DNA of 64,000 nucleotides, taken from positions 1 to 64,000 of the forward strand of contig ONAZ01000011.1 in assembly GCA_900315945.1 (NCBI GenBank), given 5' to 3'. The position numbers and the translations under genes were made by a program. How positions within the stretch are numbered: position 1 is the stretch's first letter; each line of letters starts with the position of its first letter. The stretch is from an uncultured Lachnospiraceae bacterium. Lineage in GTDB: Bacteria; Bacillota; Clostridia; Lachnospirales; Lachnospiraceae. A model generated the notes under the pieces. The model searched no databases and was not told the origin of the DNA. It saw nothing but the letters and a program-made list of their open reading frames with translations. Below are positions 44,232 through 54,605 of this stretch, piece after piece.

Positions 44232-44780
44232 ATGAGTAAGTTATTAAAGCAGATTTTGAGATTTGGTGTTGTTGGTGGCATATCATTTATAGTTGACTTT
44301 GTAATAACTAATGTTGTTGCTTTATTTATTAGGAAGATAGGAATTGATGCAACGACAGCAGCTATGATAGGTGCTTTAGTTGGTTTTGTAGTATCAATTA
44401 TAGTTAATTACCTATTGAGCATGCATTGGGTTTTCACTAGAAAAGATGATATGAATCGCGGCAAGGAATTTATTATTTTTGTCGTACTAAGTCTTATTGG
44501 ACTAGGACTTAATGAATTAATTATTCTTGGCTGCATGTATCTTATTAATAACATTGGCTGGTGCGGAGATTTCACACAGTGGTGTGTTGATGTTGTAAAT
44601 CACGTATTTAGTATGACATTTGATGGAATGGCTACAGCTGGTTCTAAGATAATTGCCACAGCTATTGTTATGGTATTTAATTTCGTGACTCGTAAGATTT
44701 TCCTAGAGCAGAAAGAGGATGACAAAAGTGAGAAGCAAGCTACAACAAATGAGGAAGTTGTAGAAAAAGAAAAAAAGTAA
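44232..44780 (+). CDS. GtrA-family membrane protein
   Basis: 182 residues with four membrane helices (about 12-32, 40-62, 78-100 and 130-152). Typical GtrA features: RFGVVGGISFIVDFVITN at the start, FVVSIIVNYLLSMHWVF, and a closing NFVTRKIFLE. GtrA proteins are thought to move polyprenyl-phosphate sugars across the membrane. The 12-base gap to the GT2 gene supports a donor-making pair. The loop between helices 3 and 4 is longer than usual, and the C-terminal tail is charged. Confidence 0.9.
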   Translation: MSKLLKQILRFGVVGGISFIVDFVITNVVALFIRKIGIDATTAAMIGALVGFVVSIIVNYLLSMHWVFTRKDDMNRGKEFIIFVVLSLIGLGLNELIILGCMYLINNIGWCGDFTQWCVDVVNHVFSMTFDGMATAGSKIIATAIVMVFNFVTRKIFLEQKEDDKSEKQATTNEEVVEKEKK

Positions 44781-44809
44781 ACCAAATAATAGTAAAGGAG
44801 AAGATCAAT

Positions 44810-45772
44810 TTGAGAAGAATCATAATCACAGGTTTTTCGGGATTTGTAAGTAGACATTTTCTAAATTATCTATATGATAATAAAAAAGAATATCAAGTGC
44901 TTGGTGCAGATATTAATGAGCCAAAGCTTGACCTTGAGAAGTATTCTGATATTCTTGATATTTCGTTTAAGAAATGTAATATGTTAGATGAAGAAGCAGT
45001 AAATGAGATGGTTTCGGAATTTGCTCCAGACTATGTACTTCACCTTGCAGCATTTTCGTCAGTTGCGTATTCTTGGGAACATCCAGCAGAATGCTTTAAC
45101 AACAATACGAAGATATTTTTGAATCTAACCAATGCGGTAAGAAGCCTCAATAAGAAATGCAGAATCCTATCAGTAGGTTCTTCTGAAGAATATGGAAATG
45201 TGTCTAAAGATCAACTTCCACTAAGAGAGAGCATGAGTCTTACTCCAGTTAGTCCATATGCTGTAGCAAGAGTATCGCAGGAGATGATGTCAAAGGTTTA
45301 TGTGGATAGTTATGATATGGATATCGTATTGACTAGAAGTTTTAATCATATGGGACCATATCAAGACGAAAGATTTGTTATTCCTTCTTTTATTAGAAGA
45401 ATTCTTGATGTTAAAGAAGGCGGAAGAGAATCAGGAATAATAGAGACTGGTGATACCACAATTATTAGAGATTTTGTTGACGTCAGAGATGTTGTTAGAG
45501 CATATTATGGTCTCCTAATGGAAGGTACACCTGGTGAAGTATATAATATTTGCGGCGGAAAAGGTGTAGCATTATCTGAGATAATAAGTGAGATAGCGGA
45601 TATCGTAGGTGTAGATATAACCGGTAAAGTAAATCCAGATTATGTAAGACCAGATGACAATAGACAGATAATTGGATGTAGCGATAAAATAAAGAATGAT
45701 ATTGGATGGGAAGCAACTATGCCTCTTAGACAGACACTATCTGATATGATTGAGATAATGAAAAATAATTAG
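44810..45772 (+). CDS. rmd: GDP-6-deoxy-D-mannose reductase (RMD-like)
   Basis: 320 residues starting at TTG 44810, nine bases after AAAGGAG. Extended SDR: NAD(P)-binding ITGFSGFVSRHF at the start, SVGSSEEYGNV, and the catalytic YAVAR (Tyr-x3 with Arg in place of Lys in the printed frame SPYAVARVSQEMM). TRSFNHMGPYQ and IIRDFVDVRDVVRAYY match RMD enzymes, which reduce the 4-keto sugar made by GMD to GDP-D-rhamnose. The RMD enzymes of Pseudomonas share the AxSQ-type region, and the gmd gene comes next. A GDP-fucose-type or talose-type outcome is possible but less likely. Call by motif and context. Confidence 0.82.
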   Translation: MRRIIITGFSGFVSRHFLNYLYDNKKEYQVLGADINEPKLDLEKYSDILDISFKKCNMLDEEAVNEMVSEFAPDYVLHLAAFSSVAYSWEHPAECFNNNTKIFLNLTNAVRSLNKKCRILSVGSSEEYGNVSKDQLPLRESMSLTPVSPYAVARVSQEMMSKVYVDSYDMDIVLTRSFNHMGPYQDERFVIPSFIRRILDVKEGGRESGIIETGDTTIIRDFVDVRDVVRAYYGLLMEGTPGEVYNICGGKGVALSEIISEIADIVGVDITGKVNPDYVRPDDNRQIIGCSDKIKNDIGWEATMPLRQTLSDMIEIMKNN

Positions 45773-45787
45773 AATAAGGAGAGAAAC

Positions 45788-46834
45788 ATGGCAAAGAAAG
45801 CATTAATTACAGGAATTACTGGACAAGATGGAAGTTATCTGGCAGAGCTTCTGTTAGAAAAGGGTTATGAGGTACATGGTATTATAAGAAGATCTTCTAT
45901 TCATTCAACAGAGAGAATTGACCATTTACTTAAAGCAGGAACAATTACAATTCATGATGGAGATTTATCAGATTCTTCATCTATCGTAAAGATTGTTAAT
46001 AATGTTAAGCCTGATGAAATATATAACTTGGCCGCACAATCACATGTAGGAGTATCTTTTGATGCAGCAGAATATACAGGTGATGTTGATGCTATTGGAG
46101 TTCTTAGAATATTAGAAGCAGTTCATATGTTAGGCATGGATAAGACATGTCGTATCTATCAGGCATCTACTTCTGAGTTATATGGTAAGGTTGAAGAAGT
46201 GCCACAGAATGAAAATACACCATTTCATCCATACAGCCCATATGCCGTTGCTAAGCAGTATGGTTTCTGGATGATGAGACAGTATAGAGAAGCTTATGGA
46301 CAGTTTGCAGTAAATGGTATTCTATTCAATCACGAGTCTGAGAGGCGTGGAGAGACTTTCGTAACACGTAAGATAACACGTGCTGCTGGTCGTATTAAAA
46401 TGGGAATTCAAGACAAGTTGTATCTTGGTAATCTTGATTCACTTCGCGACTGGGGATATGCTAAGGATTATGTTGAATGTATGTGGTTAATCATGCAACA
46501 GGATGAGCCTGATGATTATGTAATAGCAACAGGAGTTCAACACACAGTTAGAGAATTTACAACACTTGCATTCAAGTATGTAGGAATTGATCTTGAGTGG
46601 AAGGGAGAAGGCGTTAACGAACAGGGTATTGATAAGGCAACAGGTAAGGTACTTGTTGAAGTATCAGAAGAGTTCTATCGTCCAACTGATGTTGTTAATC
46701 TTTGGGGAGATCCTACTAAGGCTAAGACAAAGCTTGGATGGAATCCTCAGAAGACAAGCTACGAAGAACTTTGCCGTATCATGGCTGAGCACGATTTAGA
46801 GCTTGCTAAGCAGGAAGCAAAGTTGGCTGAGTAG
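45788..46834 (+). CDS. gmd: GDP-mannose 4,6-dehydratase
   Basis: 348 residues. Signature stretches: [20 protein letters not shown] (cofactor site), [28 protein letters not shown] and the catalytic YAVAKQY with YWMM region, then [17 protein letters not shown]. It converts GDP-D-mannose to GDP-4-keto-6-deoxymannose, the substrate of the enzyme encoded just upstream. ATAAGGAGAG precedes ATG 45788. Last gene before a hairpin. Confidence 0.97.
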   Translation: MAKKALITGITGQDGSYLAELLLEKGYEVHGIIRRSSIHSTERIDHLLKAGTITIHDGDLSDSSSIVKIVNNVKPDEIYNLAAQSHVGVSFDAAEYTGDVDAIGVLRILEAVHMLGMDKTCRIYQASTSELYGKVEEVPQNENTPFHPYSPYAVAKQYGFWMMRQYREAYGQFAVNGILFNHESERRGETFVTRKITRAAGRIKMGIQDKLYLGNLDSLRDWGYAKDYVECMWLIMQQDEPDDYVIATGVQHTVREFTTLAFKYVGIDLEWKGEGVNEQGIDKATGKVLVEVSEEFYRPTDVVNLWGDPTKAKTKLGWNPQKTSYEELCRIMAEHDLELAKQEAKLAE

Positions 46835-46856
46835 AATATTAAGTGATTAATATGGT

Positions 46857-46896
46857 GGGAACTATTATTAAGATAGTTCCCTCTCTTTCGTATAAT
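46857..46896 (+). terminator. Hairpin after gmd followed by a -10 box
   Basis: Stem GGGAACTAT/ATAGTTCCC (46857-46881) followed by TCTCTTT, a moderate terminator. A consensus TATAAT (46891-46896) follows at once, with TTAAGA 17 bases upstream inside the hairpin loop. It would start transcription near 46903, eight bases before ATG 46911. Confidence 0.6.
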
Positions 46897-46910
46897 AAGC
46901 GGTTGATAGA

Positions 46911-48305
46911 ATGAAAATCAAAAGTAATAGATATTCAATTGTGCTAGCAGCAATCACAGGTATATTATCGATTCTTTATGCATTTACCATAAGTCACGTG
47001 GATTGTAATACAATTACTACCTGGGCATATGATTTGTTAGAATCAGTAAAAATAGGAGAACTAAGGGACTTCCCTGTGTACACATATGAGACTCACGATA
47101 TGGCGACTAACTATACGCTTTTCTCTAATGTGATTAATGCTATATGGTTATTACCACTTTATCTGATAGATGTAATTTGTGGATTTGATTTTTCTTTAAT
47201 AATATATGATGTGTACTATAAGGTATTAGTATTGGCAGTCATGATAATAAGTTATATCATGATGGGTAAGATCCTTAATAAGACGAACTTTGATGCTGCC
47301 AAGAAGAACATAGGCCTATATGCATTAGGCACGTCTTCTATTTTGTTAATGACAGTGCTTGGAAAAGGCCAGATTGATATGTTTGATCTCCTTATGGTAA
47401 TTCTTGCTATTTATTCTTATTTGAATAACAAGATAGAAATATCTTTTCTCTTTATAGGAATAGGATGTTTATTTAAGCCTTTTGTATTACTACTAGGTGT
47501 GCCATATTTTCTTCTGATGATAGGAAAAAGTAAAGGTAAGTCTGTAATAAATGGAATTTGTTTGGCGGCACCTTATCTAATAGAAAAAGGGATTACTAGA
47601 CTGTTGATGCCGCGATACAATGAGATGAGCAAGATTACATCCGAGAGATTTGCCGAGGAATTTGGAACATCAAGGATGGAGCAGATTTTTCAGTTGCATC
47701 TTAATTCGGTATTGGTATTCATTGCAGCTGCTTTAATTATATGTTTTATATGCCTTCATATAGGGATTAAGGGTACAGCAACTAATAAGGATTTATTATT
47801 CTATCCGTTAATAATGTTTGTAAGCTTTGGAATCTTCGTTGATTTTGTGGCTGCATCTGCAACGTATTGGTACGCTATAATAGTACCAATTATGGTAATA
47901 ATAGGATTGCAGTTTGAGAAAATAGAAGATTTTCTTATACTTAATCTTGGAATAAATGTTGGAATAATATTTTTCATACCATTAGCAGAAAAGGTTTTTA
48001 CCCCTGCAATGAACTTTTCTATGCTACATACATTAAGAAAATATGATAGTCCAATGTCCGTGTTGTATGGATACGATAGTGTTGATTATATGAAAATGAT
48101 GAACGCTACGCTTTTCATAATATGTATATTGTTAATATGTGGTGTTTTCTTTTTTGAGCAAATGATTTCAAAAAAAAGTGATATTAAAGAAACTAATGCT
48201 GATGGCGTTACGATGTCACATATTAATACTTTTACTAAAGTGTTACTTGCACTTACAGTAGTGCCACAGATAGTCTATCTGTTATTTATTTATATTATAT
48301 GTTAG
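46911..48305 (+). CDS. Multi-pass membrane protein, family B (GT-C-like)
   Basis: 464 residues, about 11 membrane helices. It belongs with the genes at 53210 and 63625: after the first helix they share DCNTITTWAYDLLES versus DMQTITGWGYDMLDS versus DCRDIVNWARYFLDT, then (N)NYTLFSNV-type text, GKGQIDMFDLLMV versus GQGQVDIESMLFV, and YLNNKIEISFLFIGIGCLFK versus YLIDGKYSLFAVFMGISM-type text with a KPF core. A conserved Asp in the first outer loop suits GT-C enzymes. No ribosome site is seen, and the predicted leader is only about eight bases. Probable membrane glycosyltransferase. Confidence 0.72.
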   Translation: MKIKSNRYSIVLAAITGILSILYAFTISHVDCNTITTWAYDLLESVKIGELRDFPVYTYETHDMATNYTLFSNVINAIWLLPLYLIDVICGFDFSLIIYDVYYKVLVLAVMIISYIMMGKILNKTNFDAAKKNIGLYALGTSSILLMTVLGKGQIDMFDLLMVILAIYSYLNNKIEISFLFIGIGCLFKPFVLLLGVPYFLLMIGKSKGKSVINGICLAAPYLIEKGITRLLMPRYNEMSKITSERFAEEFGTSRMEQIFQLHLNSVLVFIAAALIICFICLHIGIKGTATNKDLLFYPLIMFVSFGIFVDFVAASATYWYAIIVPIMVIIGLQFEKIEDFLILNLGINVGIIFFIPLAEKVFTPAMNFSMLHTLRKYDSPMSVLYGYDSVDYMKMMNATLFIICILLICGVFFFEQMISKKSDIKETNADGVTMSHINTFTKVLLALTVVPQIVYLLFIYIIC

Positions 48306-48321
48306 AAGAAAGGACAACTTG

Positions 48322-49005
48322 ATGGGAAAGAAACTAAGCATAATAATACCTTGTTACAACGAAAAAAATTCTTTATTAGAAATATTAGATAAGATTAATA
48401 ATTGTCCAATTAAGAATAAGGAAATAATAATAGTAGATGATATGTCTACTGATGGAACTCGTGAATTATTAAAAGAAAAGGTTGAGCCAATGGTTTCCAA
48501 GGTAATCTATCACCAGAAGAATACTGGCAAGGGTGGTGCACTAAGCACAGGATTTGCTGCAGCCACAGGAGACGTTGTAATAATTCAGGACGCCGACATG
48601 GAATACGACCCTAATGAGTACCCAAGAGTAGTTAACCCTATTGCAAGAGGTGAGTGTAAGGTGGTATACGGATCAAGATTTATGAGACAGAAGGCCAAGG
48701 GATATCTTGCCAATCGCCTTGCTAACAAAGGTCTTACATTCCTTTCTAATATTATGACTGGTCAGAGACTGACTGATATGGAGACATGCTATAAGGCATT
48801 TGACAGAGAATTAATCCAATCGATTAAAATAGAGGAGAAACGCTTCGGCTTTGAGCCTGAGATAACTGCCAAAATTTCGAAGATGGGTATAACAATTAAG
48901 GAAGTACCTATCTCATACTATCCAAGAAGTAATGAAGATGGGAAAAAAATTGGCGTAAGTGATGGCTTCAGAGCACTTCATTGTATATGGCATTACAGTA
49001 GGTAG
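48322..49005 (+). CDS. GT2 glycosyltransferase, DPM1-like
   Basis: 227 residues from ATG 48322 (AAAGGA upstream; TTG 48319 not used). Cytoplasmic, no C-terminal membrane helices. Motifs: LSIIIPCYNEKNSLLEIL, IIVDDMSTDGTRELL near 38-52, NTGKGGALSTGF, and the metal-binding QDADMEYDPNEYP near 92-104, then YGSRF and a closing RFGFEPEITAK. This is the pattern of polyprenyl-phosphate mannose or glucose synthases. It is the second such enzyme here, suggesting two different lipid-linked sugars. Confidence 0.9.
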   Translation: MGKKLSIIIPCYNEKNSLLEILDKINNCPIKNKEIIIVDDMSTDGTRELLKEKVEPMVSKVIYHQKNTGKGGALSTGFAAATGDVVIIQDADMEYDPNEYPRVVNPIARGECKVVYGSRFMRQKAKGYLANRLANKGLTFLSNIMTGQRLTDMETCYKAFDRELIQSIKIEEKRFGFEPEITAKISKMGITIKEVPISYYPRSNEDGKKIGVSDGFRALHCIWHYSR

Positions 49006-49007
49006 AT

Positions 49008-50249
49008 ATGTTAAGTAGTATTAAAAGCCTAAGCTATAAGAAAAAAACAATTTTTTTATTAATGATGGTTGTATTATCCATTATCATATTTTTCGCAAAT
49101 TATGACGGAGATATAGATAGTTATAATACAACCATTTTGGCGTTAAATTACACTTACGGATTTACCTCAAGAGGGCTGATTGGAACGATATATTATTTCT
49201 TTGATATGATATTACCTGTTTCTATGTATACGCCAAATTCGGCTAAGGCATTCCTTTTCATATCAACCCTGCTGCTAGCAGTGGTATTGTTTGTTTTAGT
49301 GTATGAGGTAATTAAACAATGCCATATAAACCATATATTACATGTTGAAATACTTCTGATGTTCCTAATTGTAGCAACGATATCCACATATTTTGGAGGA
49401 TGGAACTTCGGAAGAGTTGATATATATATGATAATGATTAGCCTGTTATCAGCCATTCTATTTATTCATGGAAAATGTGAATGGTTAATCATCCCCTTAA
49501 GTGCACTTGGGGTGATGATGCACCAGGGCTATGTATTTATGTATTACAACATTATATTAGCATTGCTTATATGGGGAATCTTTAGCAGAAAAGATAAGCG
49601 AAAAAAATATATAATAATAGCTATAACTAGCCTTATTATTTGTTCTGTTTTATTTTTATATTTTGAATTATTTTCCCACAATTATGTAGATAATACCGTA
49701 TATGACCAAGTTGCACAATTATCAGCTAACATGTCAGAGGATGGAGAGTATCATAAGACATTACTTGCGCATGAGATATTAGGCGTGGATTTATCAGGAG
49801 TGGAGCATGAATACCACATGAAGAACCTGGCGGAAATAATTATATTTGTCGCATTTATGTTGCCTTACATCATAATGTTTTTCAAGCTGATGATACAAGT
49901 ATTTCATAATGCCAATAAAAAGGCGGATAAATGGAAATATGCATTTCTTTACTTAGGAGCATTAACAATGCTTCCTGACTATCTAATCAAGGTTGATTAT
50001 GGCAGATGGATAATGTCTACAATAGCATATTATTTGGTTATAGGATGCTTTTTATATATAAAGGACGAAGACTTTGCAAGGAATGCAACTGATTATTTAG
50101 AGGGAGTAAAGAAGCGATTTATCATATATCCCTTGTTAATAGTATATCCTGTATTCTTCGTACCATACTTAGATGTTAATATAGACAGCATCACTGCAAT
50201 ATTTGGTCACGTTGCTAACAGAGAAATATTACATTGGTGGACATTTTAA
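49008..50249 (+). CDS. Multi-pass membrane protein, family C
   Basis: 413 residues, about 10 membrane helices. Family C (this gene, 50249, 61229 and, shortened, 60249) shares a first outer loop ending in SRGLIGTIYYFFD (SGGLIGTLWQGI, SRGLIGTIWQGI in others) and a late LGALTMLPDYLIKVDYGRW. WNFGRVDIYMI and MMHQGYVFMYYN also recur in 61229 (SNFGRIDLFLF, CIHQGFVFMNIN). A GT-C-type transferase or EpsG/Wzy-like polymerase would fit; the family is not one I can name. It starts two bases after the GT2 stop. Confidence 0.7.
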   Translation: MLSSIKSLSYKKKTIFLLMMVVLSIIIFFANYDGDIDSYNTTILALNYTYGFTSRGLIGTIYYFFDMILPVSMYTPNSAKAFLFISTLLLAVVLFVLVYEVIKQCHINHILHVEILLMFLIVATISTYFGGWNFGRVDIYMIMISLLSAILFIHGKCEWLIIPLSALGVMMHQGYVFMYYNIILALLIWGIFSRKDKRKKYIIIAITSLIICSVLFLYFELFSHNYVDNTVYDQVAQLSANMSEDGEYHKTLLAHEILGVDLSGVEHEYHMKNLAEIIIFVAFMLPYIIMFFKLMIQVFHNANKKADKWKYAFLYLGALTMLPDYLIKVDYGRWIMSTIAYYLVIGCFLYIKDEDFARNATDYLEGVKKRFIIYPLLIVYPVFFVPYLDVNIDSITAIFGHVANREILHWWTF

Positions 50250-51361
50250 TGGACAGTAATATATTCAATAACAATAGAAAAAATAAGATTATGTTATATG
50301 GTTCCATGGCATTGCTAATGGTCATAATATATTTTAGAAGCACTTCATTTCGTATATCCCAGGGAAGTCTAATTACATATATTAATGCGTACAATGATGG
50401 TTTTCGTTCTGGGGGATTAATTGGAACTCTGTGGCAGGGGATTTGTAAAGTGCTTTCTCTTGATTACACAAGCTATGACTTTATATATACCTTCAGTAAA
50501 GCAATGCTGGTATTATACTATATTTTGTTGCTGGTTATATTAATAATAGCTATCAGTCGCTCAAACGAGAATAACAAGAAGAGCACTATCATAATGGCAT
50601 TTGCAACAATATTATTTGCAGGAAGTATGTTCGCTAACGGAAGTACATTGGGAGGATATGATATGTATATGGCCATTGTGCTATTTGTATCTATGTTGTT
50701 CTTAATGTTAGATAAGGGCAAATACTTCATTGTGCTTTTGTCCGCTATAGGTGTGTTAATTCATCCGACCTATCTTATTAAATGTCTGCCAATAGTTGTT
50801 GTATTATTGGTATATAGCGGTCTTAAGAGAGATAAGATAGTAGCAATATGCTCTACAGCTATTAGCATTGCTTTATATGTTGTATCAGAAGTTAGTGCAT
50901 TTATTTATTCATCTGATGAAGCTACGTCTTCATTAATGCCTGAATGGTCTTCTTATTATAAATGCTACATTAACCTTGCAATATTTATCATATTGATGAT
51001 GCCATATACTGTTATTGGAATTAAGCTATTTAGAAGAATAAGCAACCAGGCATCAGATCATAAGTTGAAATATAAATACCTTCAATGGGGGGTAGTTTTA
51101 ATTGCTATAGAATTCATATTGAAGATTGATTATGGTATCTATGTATACTATGTTATGATGTATTATTTTCTACTAATGCTATATATGCTTAGCAAGGATG
51201 ATAGTAATTATACAAGTAGCATCAATGATATGGTAGCCTCAATTAAGAGTAAGATACCAGTTCCTGTGGTGTTGTTAGTATATCCTGTATTGTTTATACC
51301 AATAACTAAGACGAATATATCCAGTGTATGTTCGTTTATAACAGAGTTGTTTATAAAGTAG
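50249..51361 (+). CDS. Multi-pass membrane protein, family C
   Basis: The start is set at ATG 50249, which overlaps the previous stop as TAATG and follows GGTGG by eight bases; the TTG at 50234 is an alternative. 370 residues, about nine membrane helices. It has SGGLIGTLWQGI and, late, LQWGVVLIAIEFILKIDYGIYVYYV, matching LIKVDYGRW and LLKVDFARY of its relatives. It is the most divergent full-length member, lacking the HQG motif (here LIHPTYLIK). Probably functions with 49008 in one operon. Confidence 0.68.
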   Translation: MDSNIFNNNRKNKIMLYGSMALLMVIIYFRSTSFRISQGSLITYINAYNDGFRSGGLIGTLWQGICKVLSLDYTSYDFIYTFSKAMLVLYYILLLVILIIAISRSNENNKKSTIIMAFATILFAGSMFANGSTLGGYDMYMAIVLFVSMLFLMLDKGKYFIVLLSAIGVLIHPTYLIKCLPIVVVLLVYSGLKRDKIVAICSTAISIALYVVSEVSAFIYSSDEATSSLMPEWSSYYKCYINLAIFIILMMPYTVIGIKLFRRISNQASDHKLKYKYLQWGVVLIAIEFILKIDYGIYVYYVMMYYFLLMLYMLSKDDSNYTSSINDMVASIKSKIPVPVVLLVYPVLFIPITKTNISSVCSFITELFIK

Positions 51362-51375
51362 GAGAGTAGGACCTT

Positions 51376-53184
51376 ATGAATAAGAAGGTGGTAAGTGGAA
51401 TATGGTTAATAGGCATATTTGTTGTAGGTGTTATATTTCACTATTACTACGGTTGTTTTAGCAAAAGCATAGAAGTACTTCCTGATGAGATAAGATATTA
51501 TTCCATAGCCCGAAGTATGTTTTTTGGAGATGGGTTATTATTTCGAGGAGCGGCGACTGATTATCAGAAGATAGGATACGCCCTGTATCTTATGCCTTTC
51601 TTTCTAATCAAGAATGGCATCCTGAGAATGAAGGCTATCACCTTAGGAAATGCTATTATTATGATGGCATCAATATTTCCTCTTTATGGAATAATGAAAA
51701 GACTACATATGTCTCAGAAGGCAAAGTTTATTTTTTTAACATGCTTTATAATATTTCCTGATTTAATGTATTCTGCCAGCTTTATGGCAGAGACATTGTA
51801 TTGGCCTATAGTAATGCTGTTCATTTATTTATGGATGGTTAATAGAGAGAAAAAAAGTATATTAATCTCAATTATAATGGGGCTTGTTGCTTATATTGGA
51901 TATCTTACGAAGGAGATATTTTTAGCTCTAATTCTTAGTATTGTATTTTATGAAATAGTATATCCAATAATAGAATATCTAGTAGAGAAGAAGGCTAAGA
52001 AACTAAAGGAATATTACAATGCCAAAAGCCTAATTAACACAGTAATTATTGTTGGCGTATTTGTATTAGCCCACATTATAATTAAGACATCATTCTTCTA
52101 TGGATTAGGTAATTCCTATGACCAGATGGGCATAGAGGCTATAATGTCAGTAAAAAAAATACTATATCTAATGTATAGTGCTATATATTACGTTGCAGCA
52201 GTTTTTATATCATGTCTTATGCTTCCAATGCTAGTGCCAGCATTTGTATATAATAAGCTAAATAAGGAAATGCGAAGCATATATTTCTTGAATATAATAA
52301 TGCTACTTTCATCAATAGCAACCGTTGTATATACAATAACTGTTAGAGAAGATTATCCTTCCGTAATACCAAGATTACATTTTCGATATATCGGACCATA
52401 CATTGTTATAGCCCTGTTACTTTTCGTGACAATAGTATTATCTAAGGAAATTAAACTAAGGATATCCAAAGGTGTTGTGATTACAACAGTTGTTACCCTA
52501 ATTATTACCTTCGGAGTATTTAGAGGAATTGTGGTCACAACAGGCGTTGATCAGTTTGTTCTAGACTGGGTATATGTCTTAACAACGAAGCTGGGAAATC
52601 TATGGGGAATCTTCTTGGTAGATGCCATAGTGGTAGTCTTTACTGTGGTTGTTGCAGCGCTGCTTACTTTAGGAAGAAGAAAGACAACTCTCATAGCTGC
52701 GGCTATAACAATGCTGATTCTATCTGTAGTTAACACAATTACTGCTAAGCAGAGATTGTGGGACTATATGTATAGGGAAGAAAACCTTGTTGATAACGCG
52801 TTAAGCATTAATGACTATATGAGGGATGTATCAGGTGGGATTCTGTATGTGGCAGATTACAGCGCATACGAACCAAGGTGCAAATGTATAGATACTTTTG
52901 TAGACAAGAATAAGAATCTTTACTATACCACATACCATTTTACAGATGATATGAAGGAGGGTGTAACACCTGTTGAACAGATAAGCATTCCAATGCAGTT
53001 TAATCTGTGGGATATGAGTTATGATGACATAGATTCTATAGAATATATAATTGTTAATAATAATAACGAGGAGATTAACCTTAAGATAGGAAATGTTGAC
53101 AGGATAGAGGAATTGTGTAGCGATTACTATACAGTATATAAGAATCGTGATGCTAAGAGTTTGACACTTGAGGCTATTAGATAA
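51376..53184 (+). CDS. Membrane glycosyltransferase, GT39/PMT-like
   Basis: 602 residues, about 12 membrane helices and a C-terminal soluble domain (from about 470). After the first helix comes EVLPDEIRYYSIARSMFFG, whose Asp-Glu pair in the first outer loop is the PMT/ArnT-type catalytic feature. Later SFMAETLYWPIVML is another shared GT-C segment. Such enzymes use polyprenyl-phosphate sugars as donors on the outer face. The acceptor is unknown. GGAGAG precedes ATG 51376. Confidence 0.78.
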   Translation: MNKKVVSGIWLIGIFVVGVIFHYYYGCFSKSIEVLPDEIRYYSIARSMFFGDGLLFRGAATDYQKIGYALYLMPFFLIKNGILRMKAITLGNAIIMMASIFPLYGIMKRLHMSQKAKFIFLTCFIIFPDLMYSASFMAETLYWPIVMLFIYLWMVNREKKSILISIIMGLVAYIGYLTKEIFLALILSIVFYEIVYPIIEYLVEKKAKKLKEYYNAKSLINTVIIVGVFVLAHIIIKTSFFYGLGNSYDQMGIEAIMSVKKILYLMYSAIYYVAAVFISCLMLPMLVPAFVYNKLNKEMRSIYFLNIIMLLSSIATVVYTITVREDYPSVIPRLHFRYIGPYIVIALLLFVTIVLSKEIKLRISKGVVITTVVTLIITFGVFRGIVVTTGVDQFVLDWVYVLTTKLGNLWGIFLVDAIVVVFTVVVAALLTLGRRKTTLIAAAITMLILSVVNTITAKQRLWDYMYREENLVDNALSINDYMRDVSGGILYVADYSAYEPRCKCIDTFVDKNKNLYYTTYHFTDDMKEGVTPVEQISIPMQFNLWDMSYDDIDSIEYIIVNNNNEEINLKIGNVDRIEELCSDYYTVYKNRDAKSLTLEAIR

Positions 53185-53209
53185 GGTAGCCTAAGGAAAA
53201 GGATAGTTT

Positions 53210-54592
53210 ATGATTATTAATCAGTCTGTAAAAAGACCGCAAAAAATAATATTTATAATAGCAATTATAGTATCCCTATGCTACATATTTACCATTGGAC
53301 AATGGGATATGCAGACAATAACTGGATGGGGATATGATATGCTTGATTCTATTAAGCTGGGAATATTCTCAGATTTTCCCTGGTACACTACTGTGTCCAG
53401 ATCAATGCCCAGCAATTACACTATGATTGCTAATATGACAACAGCCCTTTGGCTAAGTCCCCTGTATATAATTCAGACCTTATCAGACAGAGTATTTGAT
53501 TTGGAATTTTACGAACTGTGGTATAAGGTATTTATTGGAATAATACATTTTGTAAATGTGTACCTGATTAACAAGGTGTTAATTAAGCTTAATGTGAACA
53601 ATAATAGCAGAGTAGAGATTATGTCTTTATATATGCTTTCTAGCGTTATATTGCTTGCTGTAATAGGCCAGGGACAGGTAGACATAGAATCTATGCTGTT
53701 CGTTTTACTTTCTTTTTATTATCTTATAGATGGAAAGTATAGCCTGTTCGCAGTTTTTATGGGAATTAGTATGATTTATAAGCCTTTTTCCCTTCTGATT
53801 GCAGTTCCTATATTACTTCTTCTTATAAGTAAGACAGGTATTAAAGTGATATGTAATATGATTCTCTTAGCATTGCCTTATGGTATTAATCTGCTAATTA
53901 CCAAGATATTGATGCCTGATTATAATAGGTATGTAAGATTGGTAGACGAGCAATGTAAAGAAGTGATGGGAACTAACAGGGTTGAGGAGATGTTCTCTCT
54001 TCGACTTAACTCAGTTCTTGTATTCTTTGCATCAGTACTAATAGTATGCTTTATATGTCTATATCTGGGTTTACACAAGAAGGTTAAGTTTAAGCATTAT
54101 CTCTATATGCCCGTCATATGCTTTATGTCATATGCATTGTTTGTATCACCATCTACATACTGGTTCATACTCATAATGCCAACGATCCTATTAATGGGAC
54201 AGGTGTTTGATAGAAAAGGGGAGGCCTATTTACTTAATCTGGGAATTAACATTGGCGTTATAATGGCTATCTATATATCAGAGAAGGAGTATTCCCCTAA
54301 TCCGGAATTGTCGATTCTATCAGTAATACTTGACAAGAAAAGAGATATTATATTCTATGATTACTTCCCAGATTTATTAACGGATTATGGTTTCTTTTTA
54401 GGGACAACCTTATTCATGGCATGTATTTTGTTATTTGTGGTAATGTATATGTATATTACAAGAAAGGGCGAAGGAAGAGTTAATATAACAAGAGATAATA
54501 AGAGTAATCTCTTTGACAATTTAATGTATTACATTCAGCCTTTGCCAGCCATAGGTTATTTGATGTTTGCATTTGTTGAATTTATAGTATAG
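53210..54592 (+). CDS. Multi-pass membrane protein, family B (GT-C-like)
   Basis: 460 residues, about 11 membrane helices, paralogue of the 46911 gene with closely matching order: DMQTITGWGYDMLDSIKLG in the first loop, GQGQVDIESMLFVLLSFYY, MIYKPFSLLIAVPILLLLIS, and SLRLNSVLVFFASVLIVCFI against HLNSVLVFIAAALIICFI. Length is nearly the same, and the end (YIQPLPAIGYLMF) is in the same place. AAGGAAAAGGA precedes the ATG. Likely a membrane glycosyltransferase; the duplicate may serve a second sugar or linkage. Confidence 0.72.
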   Translation: MIINQSVKRPQKIIFIIAIIVSLCYIFTIGQWDMQTITGWGYDMLDSIKLGIFSDFPWYTTVSRSMPSNYTMIANMTTALWLSPLYIIQTLSDRVFDLEFYELWYKVFIGIIHFVNVYLINKVLIKLNVNNNSRVEIMSLYMLSSVILLAVIGQGQVDIESMLFVLLSFYYLIDGKYSLFAVFMGISMIYKPFSLLIAVPILLLLISKTGIKVICNMILLALPYGINLLITKILMPDYNRYVRLVDEQCKEVMGTNRVEEMFSLRLNSVLVFFASVLIVCFICLYLGLHKKVKFKHYLYMPVICFMSYALFVSPSTYWFILIMPTILLMGQVFDRKGEAYLLNLGINIGVIMAIYISEKEYSPNPELSILSVILDKKRDIIFYDYFPDLLTDYGFFLGTTLFMACILLFVVMYMYITRKGEGRVNITRDNKSNLFDNLMYYIQPLPAIGYLMFAFVEFIV

Positions 54593-54605
54593 AGGATAAG
54601 CAAAT